NCBI RefSeq assembly: GCF_002902985.1 | Contig: NZ_CP026167.1 | Location: 2,480,001 to 2,544,000 of the forward strand | Origin: Leclercia sp. LSNIH1 | GTDB taxonomy: Bacteria > Pseudomonadota > Gammaproteobacteria > Enterobacterales > Enterobacteriaceae | DNA: 64,000 bases | Direction: 5' to 3' | In this document: positions 31,683-41,990 of the stretch, piece after piece | Position numbering within the stretch: position 1 is the stretch's first letter | How the letters are laid out: the number at the start of each line of letters is the position of its first letter | The notes under the pieces: model-generated | Database searches by the model: none | What the model saw: the letters and a program-made list of their open reading frames with translations, nothing else | What the model was told of the DNA's origin: nothing | Position numbers and translations under genes: made by a program

Positions 31683-32053
31683 AACCACCTCAAAGAAAAA
31701 ATGAGCGCAATCCTGCGCCATTGTTATTTATCGCCAAAACAAGCGACGATTTTTAAAACGCCACTATTCTAAAAATGAATATTCCCTCTCACCAGTTAAA
31801 TAAATACGGTAAGTTTGATGTAGGGCAATGTGTTGCGCTTCCTTGCTAAATTATGGCGAGTAAAGCAGAGTTACATTTTCGGCAGCAAGAGTATGCGGCG
31901 GAAATCGTTATTACAAATGAAACTGTCTGGTTAAATTCTTAATTTTCCCTTCTGGCAATCATTATTCCGCCGACGATGGAGTGTCCGTCCGGGCCCGCTG
32001 GCGTTATACTCCTGATAACTTAAAGGAAAAAGTTCATTTCTCCCGGAGGGTAC
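31683..32053. promoter_or_regulatory. Divergent aqpZ-ybjD intergenic region
   Basis: About 370 bases without a gene, holding promoters for both neighbours. For ybjD, TATACT at 32005-32010 is a plausible -10, but no good -35 lies 17 bases upstream. The aqpZ side is A+T-rich. No repeat, RNA gene or short reading frame with a ribosome binding site is seen. Confidence 0.4.
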
Positions 32054-33712
32054 ATGTTGCTAGAGCGTGTGGAAATCGTGGGGTTTCGCGGCATTAACCG
32101 TCTGTCGCTGATGCTTGAGCACAACAACGTGCTGATCGGAGAAAACGCCTGGGGTAAATCGAGCCTGCTGGACGCCCTGACGTTGCTGCTATCGCCGGAA
32201 TCCAGTCTGTACCATTTTGTCCGGGAAGATTTCTGGTTCCCCCCCGGGGATCTGCAGGGGCGTGAACACCATCTGCATATTATCCTTACCTTTCGTGAAA
32301 GCGAGCCGGGGCGCCATCGCGTTCGCCGCTATCGTCCTCTTGCCGATTGCTGGGTGCCCTGTGATGATGGCTATCGGCGCATTTTTTATCGTCTGGAGGG
32401 TGAGCTTGCCACTGATGACAGTATGCTGACCCTGCGCGGTTTTCTCGATACTGACGGCCAGGTCCTGCCGCTGGAGGATATCGACGAGCGGGCGCGCCAT
32501 CTGGTCCGTCTGATGCCGGTGCTGCGCCTGCGTGATGCCCGCTTTATGCGCCGCATTCGCAACGGTACCGTCCCCGACATGCCTGATGTGGAGGTCACCG
32601 CCCGGGAGCTGGACTATCTGGCCCGGGAACTGGTCGCCCGCCCGCAAAACCTGACCGACGGCCAGATCCGCCAGGGGCTGTCGGCAATGGTACAGCTGCT
32701 GGAGCACTACTTCTCCGAACAGGGCACCTCCCCGGTGCGCAACCGGCTGATGCGGCGGCGCTCCCATGACGAGCAACGCAGCTGGCGTTATCTCGATATC
32801 ATCAACCGGATGATCGACCGTCCCGGCGGCCGCTCGCACCGGGTGATCCTGCTGGGGCTCTTCTCCACGTTGTTGCAGGCCAAAGGCACCGTCCGGCTGG
32901 ACCGGGATGCCCGTCCGCTGCTGCTGGTGGAAGATCCCGAGACGCGCCTGCACCCAATCATGCTCTCGGTGGCCTGGCACCTGCTGAATCTGCTGCCGTT
33001 GCAGCGCATCACCACCACCAACTCCGGCGAACTGCTGTCGCTAACCCCGGTCGAGCACGTCTGCCGTCTGGTGCGTGAGTCGTCGCGCGTCTCGGCTTAC
33101 CGCCTGGGTCCGGGGGGCATGAATGCGGAAGACAGTCGCCGTATCGCCTTCCATATTCGCTTCAACCGCGCCTCCTCGCTGTTTGCCCGCTGCTGGCTGC
33201 TGGTGGAAGGGGAGACCGAAACCTGGGTGATTAACGAGCTGGCCCGTCAGTGTGGGCACCACTTTGATGCCGAGGGCATCAAAGTAATCGAGTTTGCCCA
33301 GTCGGGCCTGAAACCGCTGATTAAATTTGCCCGGCGGATGGGCATCGAATGGCATGTGCTGGTGGATGGTGACGAAGCGGGTAAGAAATATGCCGCGACC
33401 GTGCGCGGGCTGATCAATAACGATCGGGAGGAGGAGCGCGAGCACCTGACGGCGCTGCCCGCCATGGACATGGAACACTTCATGTACCGGCAGGGCTTTG
33501 CCGATGTCTTTCACCGGGTGGCGATGATCCCGGACGACGTCCCGATGAACATGCGACGGGTGATCATGAAGGCCATTCACCGTTCCTCGAAACCCGATCT
33601 GGCGATTGAGGTGGCGATGGAGGCTGGTCGTCGCGGCGTGGAGGCGGTGCCCACGCTGTTACGGAAGATGTTCTCCCGCGTGCTGTGGCTGGCACGCGGG
33701 AGGGCGGACTAG
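32054..33712 (+). CDS. ybjD: YbjD, OLD-family ATPase/nuclease-like protein
   Basis: Protein of 552 residues of the overcoming-lysogenization-defect (OLD) group: an N-terminal ABC-type ATPase with P-loop GENAWGKSSLLDAL at about 29-42 and a signature region near LLVEDPETRLHPIML, then a C-terminal TOPRIM domain with LLVEGETETWVI and VDGDEAGKKY, whose acidic residues bind metal. Related OLD proteins are nucleases, some in phage defence; the role of chromosomal YbjD is not established. It is part of the conserved backbone, not an island. Its stop overlaps the convergent ybjX stop by three bases. Confidence 0.92.
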   Translation: MLLERVEIVGFRGINRLSLMLEHNNVLIGENAWGKSSLLDALTLLLSPESSLYHFVREDFWFPPGDLQGREHHLHIILTFRESEPGRHRVRRYRPLADCWVPCDDGYRRIFYRLEGELATDDSMLTLRGFLDTDGQVLPLEDIDERARHLVRLMPVLRLRDARFMRRIRNGTVPDMPDVEVTARELDYLARELVARPQNLTDGQIRQGLSAMVQLLEHYFSEQGTSPVRNRLMRRRSHDEQRSWRYLDIINRMIDRPGGRSHRVILLGLFSTLLQAKGTVRLDRDARPLLLVEDPETRLHPIMLSVAWHLLNLLPLQRITTTNSGELLSLTPVEHVCRLVRESSRVSAYRLGPGGMNAEDSRRIAFHIRFNRASSLFARCWLLVEGETETWVINELARQCGHHFDAEGIKVIEFAQSGLKPLIKFARRMGIEWHVLVDGDEAGKKYAATVRGLINNDREEEREHLTALPAMDMEHFMYRQGFADVFHRVAMIPDDVPMNMRRVIMKAIHRSSKPDLAIEVAMEAGRRGVEAVPTLLRKMFSRVLWLARGRAD

Positions 33713-34665
33713 CGGCGGGTCGCCTGGTTGACCTGATCGATCAGGCTGTCCAGCAGGGTAAACCGGCGGCGGTACTCGGCGCGTTTTTTGCTGGCGATCT
33801 CCTCCATCGGTTTGCGCGGCATGGCGAGCGGCAGCCTGAAGTTGCCCTCGCTGTCGCGCTCCCCGCCCAGCGACAGCCAGAAACTGTCGTAGTCGGCCAG
33901 CAGTTTCCCCTCTTTTTTCTTGCGATAGCGCCAGCTGCGATAAATATGGGTGCTGTTGCTGACGGCGATAATCTGCTCCACGGCCAGGGCGCTGCCGAGC
34001 GTCATGGCGGCTTCCACCAGCAAACGTTTCGGGAACAGGCCGTGACAGGCTTTGGTGGCGCTCTGAATCGCCTCGTGCGGCACAAAGGCTTTTGCCCCCT
34101 GCATCCCGCCGATAAACAGCGTCGGGGTGCCATTAACCTGACACAGCGTAAAGGTCATCTCCGCCAGCACCGTCTGCTGTTCGTCGCAAAACGCCAGCGT
34201 CGCTTCGCCCTCTTTATCGAGGAAGGCATCAGCGCACAGACGCAGGGTAAAGGCGCGATCGTCTTTCCCGGTCAGGGTCAGTAACGTGACCCCCTCCCGG
34301 GAGAGATAGCCGTTCATCAGCGCGGCCGGGAGCCGGCTCTGCAGGGTCTGATAGTGCCAGTTCAGCGCCTGGAGCGTTTGCTGGCGATTCATCGCCACCG
34401 AGAGCCACGGGCGATGCAGGCGGCAGGGCAGTCCCGGCTGGGCCTGTAACAGTTGCAGCAGTTGCGGCTGTTTTGTCAGGCTTGCCAGCAGACGTGCAGT
34501 GCTGAACGGCGTCATCAGCGAGCGCAGCATAAACTTGCGGCGATAGGCCGGATTACGCCAGGCAAGGCCGGGGGTTAATGTCCCGGAGGCCAGATGCTGA
34601 AATAGCTGCCAGGCTGATTTAGGTTGCTGCTGATGTGAATAAGATGACTCTGCGATGGAGGACAT
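33709..34665 (-). CDS. ybjX: YbjX, VirK/YbjX family protein (DUF535)
   Basis: Protein of 318 residues with no signal peptide or membrane segment. DUF535 members include Shigella VirK and Salmonella YbjX, linked to PhoP/Q and peptide resistance or IcsA export; their biochemical action is unknown. Family motifs visible: LTLCQVNGTPTLFIGGMQG, YDSFWLSLGGERDSEGNFRLPL and RKPMEEIASKKRAEYRRRF near the end. ATG is the complement of 34663-34665. It is convergent with ybjD and divergent from macA. Confidence 0.92.
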   Translation of the reverse strand: MSSIAESSYSHQQQPKSAWQLFQHLASGTLTPGLAWRNPAYRRKFMLRSLMTPFSTARLLASLTKQPQLLQLLQAQPGLPCRLHRPWLSVAMNRQQTLQALNWHYQTLQSRLPAALMNGYLSREGVTLLTLTGKDDRAFTLRLCADAFLDKEGEATLAFCDEQQTVLAEMTFTLCQVNGTPTLFIGGMQGAKAFVPHEAIQSATKACHGLFPKRLLVEAAMTLGSALAVEQIIAVSNSTHIYRSWRYRKKKEGKLLADYDSFWLSLGGERDSEGNFRLPLAMPRKPMEEIASKKRAEYRRRFTLLDSLIDQVNQATRR

Positions 34666-34824
34666 AATAGATCCCGGTCTTGTTGCCAGGCCTTTATTTC
34701 AGCAGGGGTTTTATCAACCTCTCCTCAACAACTTTCACGCGCCACGAAAAGCAGGGGTTTCGTTGAGGCGCGGTTTAGTTAGAATCAACAGTTATGTAAG
34801 CCGGAATTGCTATTTGGAATATTT

Positions 34825-35940
34825 ATGAACTTAAAGGGAAAGCGCAGGAAGCTGTTTCTGCTGCTGGTGCTGATTGTACTGGTGGGTGGATTCTGGCTGT
34901 GGCGGGTGCTAAACGCACCGGTGCCGCAATATCAGACATTGATTGTCCGTCCGGGCGAGTTGCAGCAGAGCGTGCTGGCGACCGGCAAACTGGACGCGCT
35001 ACGCAAGGTTGACGTGGGTGCCCAGGTCAGCGGCCAGTTGAAGACCCTATCGGTGGAGATTGGCGACAAGGTGAAAAAAGGGCAACTGCTGGGGGTTATC
35101 GACCCGGAGCAGGCCGAAAACCAGATCAAAGAGGTGGAAGCGACGCTGATGGAGCTGCGCGCCCAGCGCAGCCAGGCGGAAGCGGAGCGTAAGCTCGCCC
35201 AGGTGACCCTGAACCGTCAGCGGCAGCTGGCGACCACCCAGGCGATCTCGCAGCAGGATCTGGATACCTCGACCACCGAGCTGGCGGTGAAGCAGGCGCA
35301 GATTGGCACCATCGATGCGCAGATCAAACGCAACCAGGCCTCGCTGGACAGTGCCAAAACTAACCTCGAGTACACCCGCATCGTTGCGCCGATGGCCGGG
35401 GAAGTGACGCAGATTACGACCCTGCAGGGACAGACGGTTATCGCCGCCCAGCAGGCGCCGAACATCCTGACCCTGGCGGATATGGGTACCATGCTGGTGA
35501 AGGCGCAGGTTTCGGAAGCGGATGTGATCCACCTGAAGCCGGGGCAAAAAGCCTGGTTTACCGTGCTGGGGGACCCGCAAACCCGCTATGAAGGGGTGCT
35601 GAAGGATATTCTCCCGACGCCGGAGAAGGTCAACGACGCCATTTTCTATCACGCCCGGTTTGAAGTCCCCAACCCGCAGGGGGTGTTGCGCCTGGACATG
35701 ACCGCCCAGGTGCATATTCAGCTCTCCGGGGTGAAAAACGTGCTGACCATTCCGCTGGCGGCGCTGGGCCAACCGGTAGGAGATAACCGCTATAACGTGA
35801 AGGTGCTGCGTAACGGTGAAATCCGCGAGCGTGAGGTGAGCCTCGGCTCGCGCAACGACACCGATGTGGTGGTGGTGAAAGGGCTGGAAGAGGGTGAAGA
35901 GGTGGTCATCAGCGAGAGCCAGCCGGGGGCGGCGAAATGA
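34825..35940 (+). CDS. macA: MacA, periplasmic adaptor of the MacAB-TolC efflux pump
   Basis: Membrane fusion protein that links MacB to TolC and stimulates MacB ATPase; exports macrolides, heme or protoporphyrin and enterotoxin. ATG 34825 gives 371 residues, the E. coli length, with GGAA about seven bases upstream; a TTG at 34807 keeps the frame but is unlikely. One N-terminal membrane segment ([18 protein letters not shown]), a split lipoyl domain ([20 protein letters not shown]), a long coiled-coil hairpin (about 90-190), beta-barrel and membrane-proximal domains. Overlaps macB by four bases (ATGA). Confidence 0.96.
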   Translation: MNLKGKRRKLFLLLVLIVLVGGFWLWRVLNAPVPQYQTLIVRPGELQQSVLATGKLDALRKVDVGAQVSGQLKTLSVEIGDKVKKGQLLGVIDPEQAENQIKEVEATLMELRAQRSQAEAERKLAQVTLNRQRQLATTQAISQQDLDTSTTELAVKQAQIGTIDAQIKRNQASLDSAKTNLEYTRIVAPMAGEVTQITTLQGQTVIAAQQAPNILTLADMGTMLVKAQVSEADVIHLKPGQKAWFTVLGDPQTRYEGVLKDILPTPEKVNDAIFYHARFEVPNPQGVLRLDMTAQVHIQLSGVKNVLTIPLAALGQPVGDNRYNVKVLRNGEIREREVSLGSRNDTDVVVVKGLEEGEEVVISESQPGAAK

Positions 35941-37877
35941 CCGCCCTGCTGGAGCTGAATGATATCCGCCGCAGCTACCCCTCTGGCGACGGGCCGGTGG
36001 AGGTGCTGAAGGGCATCACCCTGCAGGTAGAGGCGGGGGAGATGGTGGCGATTGTCGGGGCGTCAGGCTCCGGTAAATCGACGCTGATGAATATTCTTGG
36101 CTGTCTGGATAAACCTACCAGCGGCACCTATCGCGTGGCGGGCACCGACGTCGCCACGCTGGACAGCGACGCGCTGGCCAAACTGCGTCGGGAACATTTC
36201 GGCTTTATCTTCCAGCGTTACCATCTGCTTTCGCATCTGAGCGCGGCGCAAAACGTCGAGGTGCCCGCGGTCTATGCTGGCGTAGAGCGCAAAAAACGCC
36301 TTGAGCGGGCGCAGGCGCTGCTTACCCGGCTGGGGCTGGGGGAGCGGGTGGATTATCAGCCGTCGCAGCTTTCCGGCGGCCAGCAGCAGCGGGTGAGTAT
36401 CGCCCGGGCGCTGATGAACGGCGGGCAGGTGATCCTGGCGGATGAACCGACCGGGGCGCTGGACAGCCACTCCGGGGAAGAGGTGATGGCAATCCTGCAC
36501 CAGCTGCGGGATCAGGGGCACACGGTGATTATTGTCACCCACGATCCGGAGGTGGCCTCCCAGGCCGGACGCATTGTCGAGATCCGCAACGGCGAGCTGG
36601 TCAGTAATCCGCCGCCCGCCCTCAATGCTACCCGGCGTCAGGAGGTGGCGTTACCGCCGCCGTCGGGCTGGCGGCAGTTTGCCAGCAGCTTTCGCGAAGC
36701 GCTGACCATGGCCTGGCTGGCGATGGCCGCCAACAAAATGCGCACCCTGCTGACCATGCTCGGCATTATCATCGGCATCGCCTCGGTGGTGTCGATTGTG
36801 GTGGTGGGCGACGCGGCCAAACAGCTGGTGCTGTCGGATATCCGCTCCATCGGCACCAATACCATTGACGTCTATCCCGGCAAAGATTTTGGCGATGACG
36901 AGCCGCAGTACCAGCAGGCGCTGAAGTATGACGATCTCACGGCCATTCAGAAGCAGCCGTGGGTTAACTCCGCTACCCCGGCGGTGTCCCAGAGCCTGCG
37001 TCTGCGCTATGCCAATATCGATGTGGCGGCCAGCGCCAACGGCGTCAGCGGCGACTATTTCAACGTCTACGGTATGACCTTCAGCGAAGGGGGCACCTTC
37101 AATGCAGAGCAGCTGGCAGGGCGGGCGCAGGTGGTGGTGCTCGACAGCAACGCCCGGCGACAGCTGTTCCCCAATAAAGCGAAGGTGGTGGGCGAGATCG
37201 TGCTGGTGGGGAATATGCCCGCAACGGTGATTGGCGTGGCGGAGGAGAAGCAGTCGATGTTTGGCAGCAGCAAGATTTTGCGCGTCTGGCTGCCTTACAC
37301 CACCATCTCCGGGCGCATTATGGGGCAGTCGTGGCTTAACTCCATCACCGTCCGGGTGAAAGAGGGTTACGACAGCGCCCAGGCAGAGCAACAGCTTGAG
37401 CGCCTGTTGACCCTGCGCCACGGGAAGAAAGATTTCTTCACCTGGAACATGGACGGGCTCTTGAAAACGGCAGAAAAGACCACACGTACTCTTCAGCTCT
37501 TCCTCACGCTGGTGGCGATCATCTCCCTGCTGGTCGGGGGGATCGGGGTAATGAATATCATGCTGGTGTCGGTGACGGAGCGGACGCGTGAAATCGGCAT
37601 CAGGATGGCGGTGGGCGCCCGGGCCAGCGATGTGCTGCAACAGTTTTTGATTGAAGCGGTGCTGGTCTGTCTGGTGGGCGGCGCGCTGGGGATTACGCTC
37701 TCGCTGCTCATCGCCTTTACGCTGCAGCTGTTTTTACCCGGCTGGGAAATTGGTTTTTCACCGATGGCGCTGCTAACTGCCTTCCTCTGTTCTACCTTTA
37801 CCGGGGTACTGTTTGGCTGGTTGCCGGCCAGAAACGCCGCGCGATTAGATCCGGTGGATGCGTTAGCCCGGGAGTGA
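35937..37877 (+). CDS. macB: MacB, ABC transporter of the MacAB-TolC pump
   Basis: Inner membrane ABC transporter that works as a mechanotransmitter. The 646 residues have an N-terminal nucleotide-binding domain (Walker [13 protein letters not shown], signature [15 protein letters not shown], Walker [13 protein letters not shown]), a linker, a membrane helix near 275, a large periplasmic domain (about 300-520) and three C-terminal membrane helices with the FtsX core. Length normal. A REP pair follows the stop. Confidence 0.97.
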   Translation: MTALLELNDIRRSYPSGDGPVEVLKGITLQVEAGEMVAIVGASGSGKSTLMNILGCLDKPTSGTYRVAGTDVATLDSDALAKLRREHFGFIFQRYHLLSHLSAAQNVEVPAVYAGVERKKRLERAQALLTRLGLGERVDYQPSQLSGGQQQRVSIARALMNGGQVILADEPTGALDSHSGEEVMAILHQLRDQGHTVIIVTHDPEVASQAGRIVEIRNGELVSNPPPALNATRRQEVALPPPSGWRQFASSFREALTMAWLAMAANKMRTLLTMLGIIIGIASVVSIVVVGDAAKQLVLSDIRSIGTNTIDVYPGKDFGDDEPQYQQALKYDDLTAIQKQPWVNSATPAVSQSLRLRYANIDVAASANGVSGDYFNVYGMTFSEGGTFNAEQLAGRAQVVVLDSNARRQLFPNKAKVVGEIVLVGNMPATVIGVAEEKQSMFGSSKILRVWLPYTTISGRIMGQSWLNSITVRVKEGYDSAQAEQQLERLLTLRHGKKDFFTWNMDGLLKTAEKTTRTLQLFLTLVAIISLLVGGIGVMNIMLVSVTERTREIGIRMAVGARASDVLQQFLIEAVLVCLVGGALGITLSLLIAFTLQLFLPGWEIGFSPMALLTAFLCSTFTGVLFGWLPARNAARLDPVDALARE

Positions 37878-37882
37878 ATCTG

Positions 37883-37955
37883 TTGCCGGGTGGCGGCTAC
37901 GCCTTACCCGGCCTACGAAATCCGTAGGCCCGCGCAAGCGCAGCGCCGCCGGGCA
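37883..37955. repeat. REP/BIME-type palindromic pair after macB
   Basis: Inverted units GCCGGGTGGCGGCTACGCC from 37884 and CGTAGGCCCGCGCAAGCGC from 37923, joined by a CCTACG/CGTAGG inner stem. It lies between the convergent macB and cspD genes. Confidence 0.75.
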
Positions 37956-37979
37956 GCAGACCGCACGGCAGCCCACAAA

Positions 37980-38012
37980 TAAAAATGCCAGCGCGTCGGG
38001 CTGGCATTTTGA
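37980..38012 (-). terminator. Intrinsic terminator of cspD
   Basis: On the minus strand AAAATGCCAGC (complement 38000-38010) pairs with GCTGGCATTTT (complement 37982-37992), with a T run after it. It lies about 30 bases after the cspD stop. Confidence 0.75.
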
Positions 38013-38041
38013 GTGCGGGGTGTACACAATGAAACAGAGGG

Positions 38042-38263
38042 CTATGCCACCACTTCTGCTTCGATGGGCACAATAACGCTGGCATGATTGCCTTTTGGCC
38101 CAAGGTGTACATCGAACCGGACGGCCTGCCCGGCTTTCAGCGTTCTGTATCCATCCATCTGAATGGTGGAGTAATGTGCGAAAATGTCTTCGCCGCCGCC
38201 TTCAGGGCAGATAAAACCAAACCCTTTGGCGTTGTTGAACCACTTAACTGTACCCGTTTCCAT
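38042..38263 (-). CDS. cspD: CspD, cold-shock-like inhibitor of replication
   Basis: A 73-residue, single cold-shock-domain protein. RNP1 (KGFGFI) and RNP2-like (DIFAHY) motifs are present. CspD is not cold induced; in E. coli it accumulates in stationary phase, binds single-stranded DNA and blocks replication, and is removed by Lon. The long C-terminal tail VIVPIEAEVVA is close to E. coli CspD. It is divergent from clpS, as in E. coli. Confidence 0.95.
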   Translation of the reverse strand: METGTVKWFNNAKGFGFICPEGGGEDIFAHYSTIQMDGYRTLKAGQAVRFDVHLGPKGNHASVIVPIEAEVVA

Positions 38264-38588
38264 GCTTCGACATCCTTCGTAAATCTTATTGAGTTAGATG
38301 TAATGAACCGGTGGTGAAGTGGGGGCTGTTCAAAACCTCGCCAACTCACGCCTGTTCAATTTAGATAAACCAAAGGGATCGTCAAGCCTTTGCCGGGTAA
38401 GGAAGGTGAAAAATGCGTCAAAATTTGAAGCAGTTAACGCTATTGAACGGTATTGTGACAGACATCGCGGATGGCAATAATAGATATAGGTTATCTGACA
38501 TCTAAGGTAGATTCAGGTTATGTATAGCCCCCCGTCAGCATCACTGAGACACGCGACCGGAGACCGTAAACGAAGATGACGACTGACA
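38264..38588. promoter_or_regulatory. cspD-clpS divergent regulatory region
   Basis: About 325 bases with promoters for cspD (left) and clpS-clpA (right). The left half is A+T-rich. I see no LexA box, REP element or RNA gene; no promoter could be assigned with confidence. Confidence 0.4.
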
Positions 38589-38909
38589 ATGGGTAAGACG
38601 AACGACTGGCTCGATTTCGATAAGTTGGCGGAAGATGAAGTGCGCGACGCGCTAAAACCGCCATCTATGTATAAAGTTATGTTAATGAACGATGATTACA
38701 CGCCGATGGAATTTGTTATTGACGTGCTACAAAAGTTCTTTTCTTATGATGTTGAACGTGCAACGCAACTGATGCTTACGGTTCACTATCATGGCAAAGC
38801 CATCTGCGGTGTCTATACCGCTGAAGTCGCCGAAACCAAGGTGGCAATGGTGAACCAGTATGCAAGGGAGAACGAGCATCCGTTGCTGTGTACGCTGGAA
38901 AAAGCCTGA
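38589..38909 (+). CDS. clpS: ClpS, adaptor of the ClpAP protease (N-recognin)
   Basis: Binds N-degron substrates (Leu, Phe, Trp, Tyr at the N-terminus) and hands them to ClpA. The 106 residues have a flexible N-terminal tail and the core with [20 protein letters not shown] and [20 protein letters not shown], whose His binds the N-degron amino group. Length is that of E. coli ClpS. It is followed after 30 bases by clpA on the same strand. Confidence 0.97.
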   Translation: MGKTNDWLDFDKLAEDEVRDALKPPSMYKVMLMNDDYTPMEFVIDVLQKFFSYDVERATQLMLTVHYHGKAICGVYTAEVAETKVAMVNQYARENEHPLLCTLEKA

Positions 38910-38939
38910 ATAAGGCAATGAAAATTGGGGGAGGTGCCT

Positions 38940-41216
38940 ATGCTCAATCAAGAACTGGAACTCAGTTTAAACATGGCTTTCGCCAGAGCGCGTGAGCACC
39001 GACATGAGTTCATGACGGTCGAGCACCTGCTGCTTGCACTGCTCAGTAACCCATCCGCCCGCGAAGCGCTTGAAGCCTGCTCCGTGGATCTGGTGGCGCT
39101 GCGTCAGGAACTTGAAGCCTTCATCGAACAGACCACACCTGTACTGCCCGTCAGTGAAGAGGAGCGCGACACGCAGCCGACGCTCAGCTTCCAGCGTGTA
39201 CTCCAGCGTGCGGTATTTCACGTCCAGTCCTCCGGACGTAGCGAAGTCACCGGTGCAAACGTGCTGGTTGCCATCTTCAGCGAGCAGGAGTCGCAAGCCG
39301 CCTACCTGCTGCGCAAACACGAAGTCAGCCGCCTCGATGTGGTGAACTTTATCTCTCACGGAACGCGAAAAGACGAATCGAATCCGTCTTCGGATTCCAG
39401 CCATCAGGTCAACAGCGAAGAGCAGGCAGGCGGGGAGGAACGTATGGAAAACTTCACCACCAATCTTAACCAGCTTGCCCGTGTTGGCGGTATCGACCCG
39501 CTGATAGGCCGCGATAAAGAGCTGGAACGGGCGATTCAGGTGCTGTGCCGCCGCCGCAAGAATAACCCACTGCTGGTGGGGGAGTCTGGCGTCGGTAAAA
39601 CCGCCATTGCCGAAGGGCTGGCCTGGCGCATCGTGCAGGGCGACGTCCCGGAAGTGATCGCCGACTGCACCATCTATTCGCTGGATATCGGTTCCCTGTT
39701 GGCCGGCACCAAATACCGCGGTGATTTTGAAAAACGTTTCAAAGCGCTGCTGAAACAGCTGGAGCAGGATACCAACAGCATCCTGTTTATCGACGAGATC
39801 CATACCATCATCGGCGCCGGTGCGGCATCGGGTGGTCAGGTGGATGCCGCTAACCTGATTAAACCGCTGCTCTCCAGCGGTAAGATCCGGGTAATAGGTT
39901 CAACCACCTATCAGGAGTTCAGCAATATTTTCGAAAAAGATCGTGCCCTGGCGCGTCGCTTCCAGAAAATCGATATTACTGAACCGTCGGTAGAAGAAAC
40001 GGTGCAGATCATCAACGGCCTGAAGCCGAAGTACGAGGCGCACCATGATGTGCGTTATACCGCGAAAGCGGTGCGTGCGGCGGTGGAGCTGGCGGTGAAA
40101 TACATTAACGATCGCCACCTGCCGGATAAAGCGATTGATGTGATCGACGAAGCGGGCGCGCGTGCGCGTCTGATGCCGGTCAGCAAGCGTAAGAAAACGG
40201 TCAACGTGGCGGATATCGAATCCGTGGTGGCCCGCATCGCGCGTATCCCTGAGAAGAGTGTTTCTCAGAGCGACCGCGATACGCTGAAAAACCTTGGCGA
40301 TCGCCTGAAAATGCTGGTCTTTGGGCAGGATAAAGCCATTGAGGCCTTAACCGAAGCCATTAAGATGGCCCGCGCCGGGCTGGGGCATGAGCACAAACCT
40401 GTCGGTTCTTTCCTGTTCGCCGGCCCGACCGGGGTGGGGAAAACCGAGGTGACGGTTCAGCTCTCCAAAGCGCTGGGCATAGAGCTACTGCGCTTCGATA
40501 TGTCCGAGTATATGGAGCGCCACACCGTCAGCCGTCTGATCGGTGCGCCTCCAGGCTATGTGGGCTTTGACCAGGGCGGCCTGCTCACCGACGCGGTGAT
40601 CAAGCATCCGCACGCGGTACTGCTGCTCGATGAGATCGAGAAAGCGCACCCGGACGTGTTCAACATCCTGCTGCAGGTGATGGATAACGGGACGCTGACC
40701 GATAACAACGGGCGCAAGGCGGACTTCCGCAACGTGGTGCTGGTGATGACCACCAACGCCGGGGTGCGTGAAACCGAGCGTAAATCCATCGGCCTGATCC
40801 ACCAGGATAACAGCACCGATGCGATGGAAGAGATCAAGAAGGTCTTTACGCCGGAGTTCCGTAACCGTCTGGACAACATTATCTGGTTCGATCATCTCTC
40901 TACCGAGGTGATTCATCAGGTGGTGGATAAGTTCATCGTCGAGCTGCAGGTTCAGCTGGATCAGAAAGGGGTCTCTCTGGAAGTGAGCCAGGAAGCCCGC
41001 AACTGGCTGGCAGAGAAAGGCTACGATCGTGCGATGGGTGCCCGTCCGATGGCGCGTGTGATTCAGGACAACCTGAAGAAACCGTTGGCTAACGAGCTGC
41101 TGTTTGGTTCGCTTGTGGACGGCGGCCAGGTGACAGTGGCACTGGATCAGGCGAAGAATGAGCTGACGTATGATTTCCAGAGTGCGGCGAAACATAAGCC
41201 GGAGGCGGCTCACTAA
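38940..41216 (+). CDS. clpA: ClpA, ATPase subunit of ClpAP
   Basis: Hexameric AAA+ unfoldase that feeds ClpP. ATG 38940 gives 758 residues, as in E. coli, and is preceded by GGGGGAGGTG; a GTG-type upstream start would add five residues. Layout: N-domain (1-140), D1 with Walker [14 protein letters not shown] near 215, D2 with [11 protein letters not shown] near 495, and the IGL loop (KSIGLI) that docks on ClpP near 617. The C-terminus HKPEAAH is family-like. Confidence 0.98.
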   Translation: MLNQELELSLNMAFARAREHRHEFMTVEHLLLALLSNPSAREALEACSVDLVALRQELEAFIEQTTPVLPVSEEERDTQPTLSFQRVLQRAVFHVQSSGRSEVTGANVLVAIFSEQESQAAYLLRKHEVSRLDVVNFISHGTRKDESNPSSDSSHQVNSEEQAGGEERMENFTTNLNQLARVGGIDPLIGRDKELERAIQVLCRRRKNNPLLVGESGVGKTAIAEGLAWRIVQGDVPEVIADCTIYSLDIGSLLAGTKYRGDFEKRFKALLKQLEQDTNSILFIDEIHTIIGAGAASGGQVDAANLIKPLLSSGKIRVIGSTTYQEFSNIFEKDRALARRFQKIDITEPSVEETVQIINGLKPKYEAHHDVRYTAKAVRAAVELAVKYINDRHLPDKAIDVIDEAGARARLMPVSKRKKTVNVADIESVVARIARIPEKSVSQSDRDTLKNLGDRLKMLVFGQDKAIEALTEAIKMARAGLGHEHKPVGSFLFAGPTGVGKTEVTVQLSKALGIELLRFDMSEYMERHTVSRLIGAPPGYVGFDQGGLLTDAVIKHPHAVLLLDEIEKAHPDVFNILLQVMDNGTLTDNNGRKADFRNVVLVMTTNAGVRETERKSIGLIHQDNSTDAMEEIKKVFTPEFRNRLDNIIWFDHLSTEVIHQVVDKFIVELQVQLDQKGVSLEVSQEARNWLAEKGYDRAMGARPMARVIQDNLKKPLANELLFGSLVDGGQVTVALDQAKNELTYDFQSAAKHKPEAAH

Positions 41217-41237
41217 CGCTGTTATGTGATGATAAAA

Positions 41238-41261
41238 ACCGGGCAAATGCCCGGTTTTTTT
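41238..41261 (+). terminator. Intrinsic terminator of clpA
   Basis: ACCGGGC (41238-41244), loop AAAT, GCCCGGT (41249-41255), then a run of T to 41261. It lies 22 bases after the clpA stop. Confidence 0.85.
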
Positions 41262-41277
41262 ATGGTTTTTTAGTCGT

Positions 41278-41311
41278 TGTAGGCCCGTGCAAGCGCAGCG
41301 CCGCCGGGCGA
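41278..41311. repeat. Single REP-type element after clpA
   Basis: GTAGGCCCGTGCAAGCGCAG followed by CGCCGCCGGGCG: one unit of the same REP family as at 37923. No inverted partner is present nearby. Confidence 0.65.
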
Positions 41312-41814
41312 TGCACGGTGGGTGAGAACATGTGGCGGCTGTGATGGTTCCGTTCACCTTGCGTTCGCTGCTTCTCTGTAAACCACGTCACCGGTGAACG
41401 TGTCAGGGGGGCTCGCCGCCGCCCCCTGACCACCCCGGCTCCCGGCCAGGAAAATCGCCGCTTCGCGGTCCCCTCGGCTTTTTCCCTTCGGCTTTCGGGT
41501 CGGGGGCGATCCTACATCCATGTAGGTCGCCCCCTCTCGGCGCGTCCATGCGCCTCGCCCCGGCCTGCGGTCAACGCCTCAGCGATTTTCAGCCGGACCA
41601 GGGTGCCGCTGTGAGTAGAGGGTCTGTCTCTGGCTTTTGTGTTGCTGTAGGGGGGATGAAAATTTTGCGAGGCGTTATCCATAATTTAATTATGGGTATT
41701 GCTGGATAAAACCACAGTAATAGAATGGCGATGCACCTGCAAAATCAGGTGCCAGGATTGGCGTCCTGAACAAACTTCGGAAATGGTGTTGCATGCGCAA
41801 CATTAGCGGTTTCG
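41312..41814. other. Highly structured non-coding DNA at the usual serW site
   Basis: About 500 bases without a convincing gene. The G+C-rich part to 41580 has strong inverted repeats: TCACCGGTGA at 41389-41398; GTCAGGGGG/CCCCCTGAC at 41402-41430; GGGGGCGA, CCTACAT / ATGTAGG, TCGCCCCC at 41502-41534. Such sequence precedes C4-RNA genes in P4-like satellite phage remnants that I recall from enterobacteria, but I see no integrase or replication gene. E. coli carries tRNA-Ser serW between clpA and infA; no tRNA-Ser sequence on either strand is found here. From about 41650 the DNA turns A+T-richer, leading into the C4 promoter. Confidence 0.55.
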
Positions 41815-41843
41815 TTCACTCTTTTGAAAGCTGCGGATATAAT
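41815..41843 (+). promoter_or_regulatory. Sigma70-type promoter of the C4-like RNA
   Basis: A perfect -10 TATAAT at 41838-41843 lies 17 bases after a -35 TTCACT (four of six consensus bases) at 41815-41820. The expected start is near 41850, about ten bases before the C4-like structure. Confidence 0.7.
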
Positions 41844-41860
41844 CCGCATGCTCAGATTAT

Positions 41861-41936
41861 GGTGGGCTGGGCCAGGGCTTCTTTGAAGCGCCGATTTTCC
41901 GAGGGTAGTCGGTACGCCAACCTGGTTCAGTCCACC
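41861..41936 (+). ncRNA. C4-type antisense RNA
   Basis: A 76-base segment closed by a 16-pair stem: GGTGGGCTGGGCCAGG (41861-41876) pairs with CCTGGTTCAGTCCACC (41921-41936), with three G-U pairs and no mismatch. Inside is a hairpin GCTTC-TTT-GAAGC (41877-41889), then a free segment with GCCGATTTTCC and GGTACGCC, as in the C4 antisense RNAs of phages P1/P7 and P4-like elements (about 77 bases). Two antisense segments face the downstream gene on the same transcript. 41896-41909 pairs with 41969-41982, covering its Shine-Dalgarno (14 pairs, 4 of them G-U). ACGCCAAC (41914-41921) pairs with GTTGGCGT (41943-41950). This matches the a'/b' logic of C4, which blocks translation in the same transcript. 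Confidence 0.75.
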
Positions 41937-41990
41937 GCCTGAGTTGGCGTTCGGGTGGTCAGCAAAAAATTACTTTCGGAGATTATGATT

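Noticed and set aside
32054-33712. YbjD as part of an OLD/Gabija-type defence island
   Set aside because: It has OLD architecture but stands in the conserved aqpZ-ybjX backbone with no partner helicase or defence gene next to it.
41380-41540. Retron or group II intron-like RNA
   Set aside because: Hairpins alone are seen; no reverse transcriptase gene is near.
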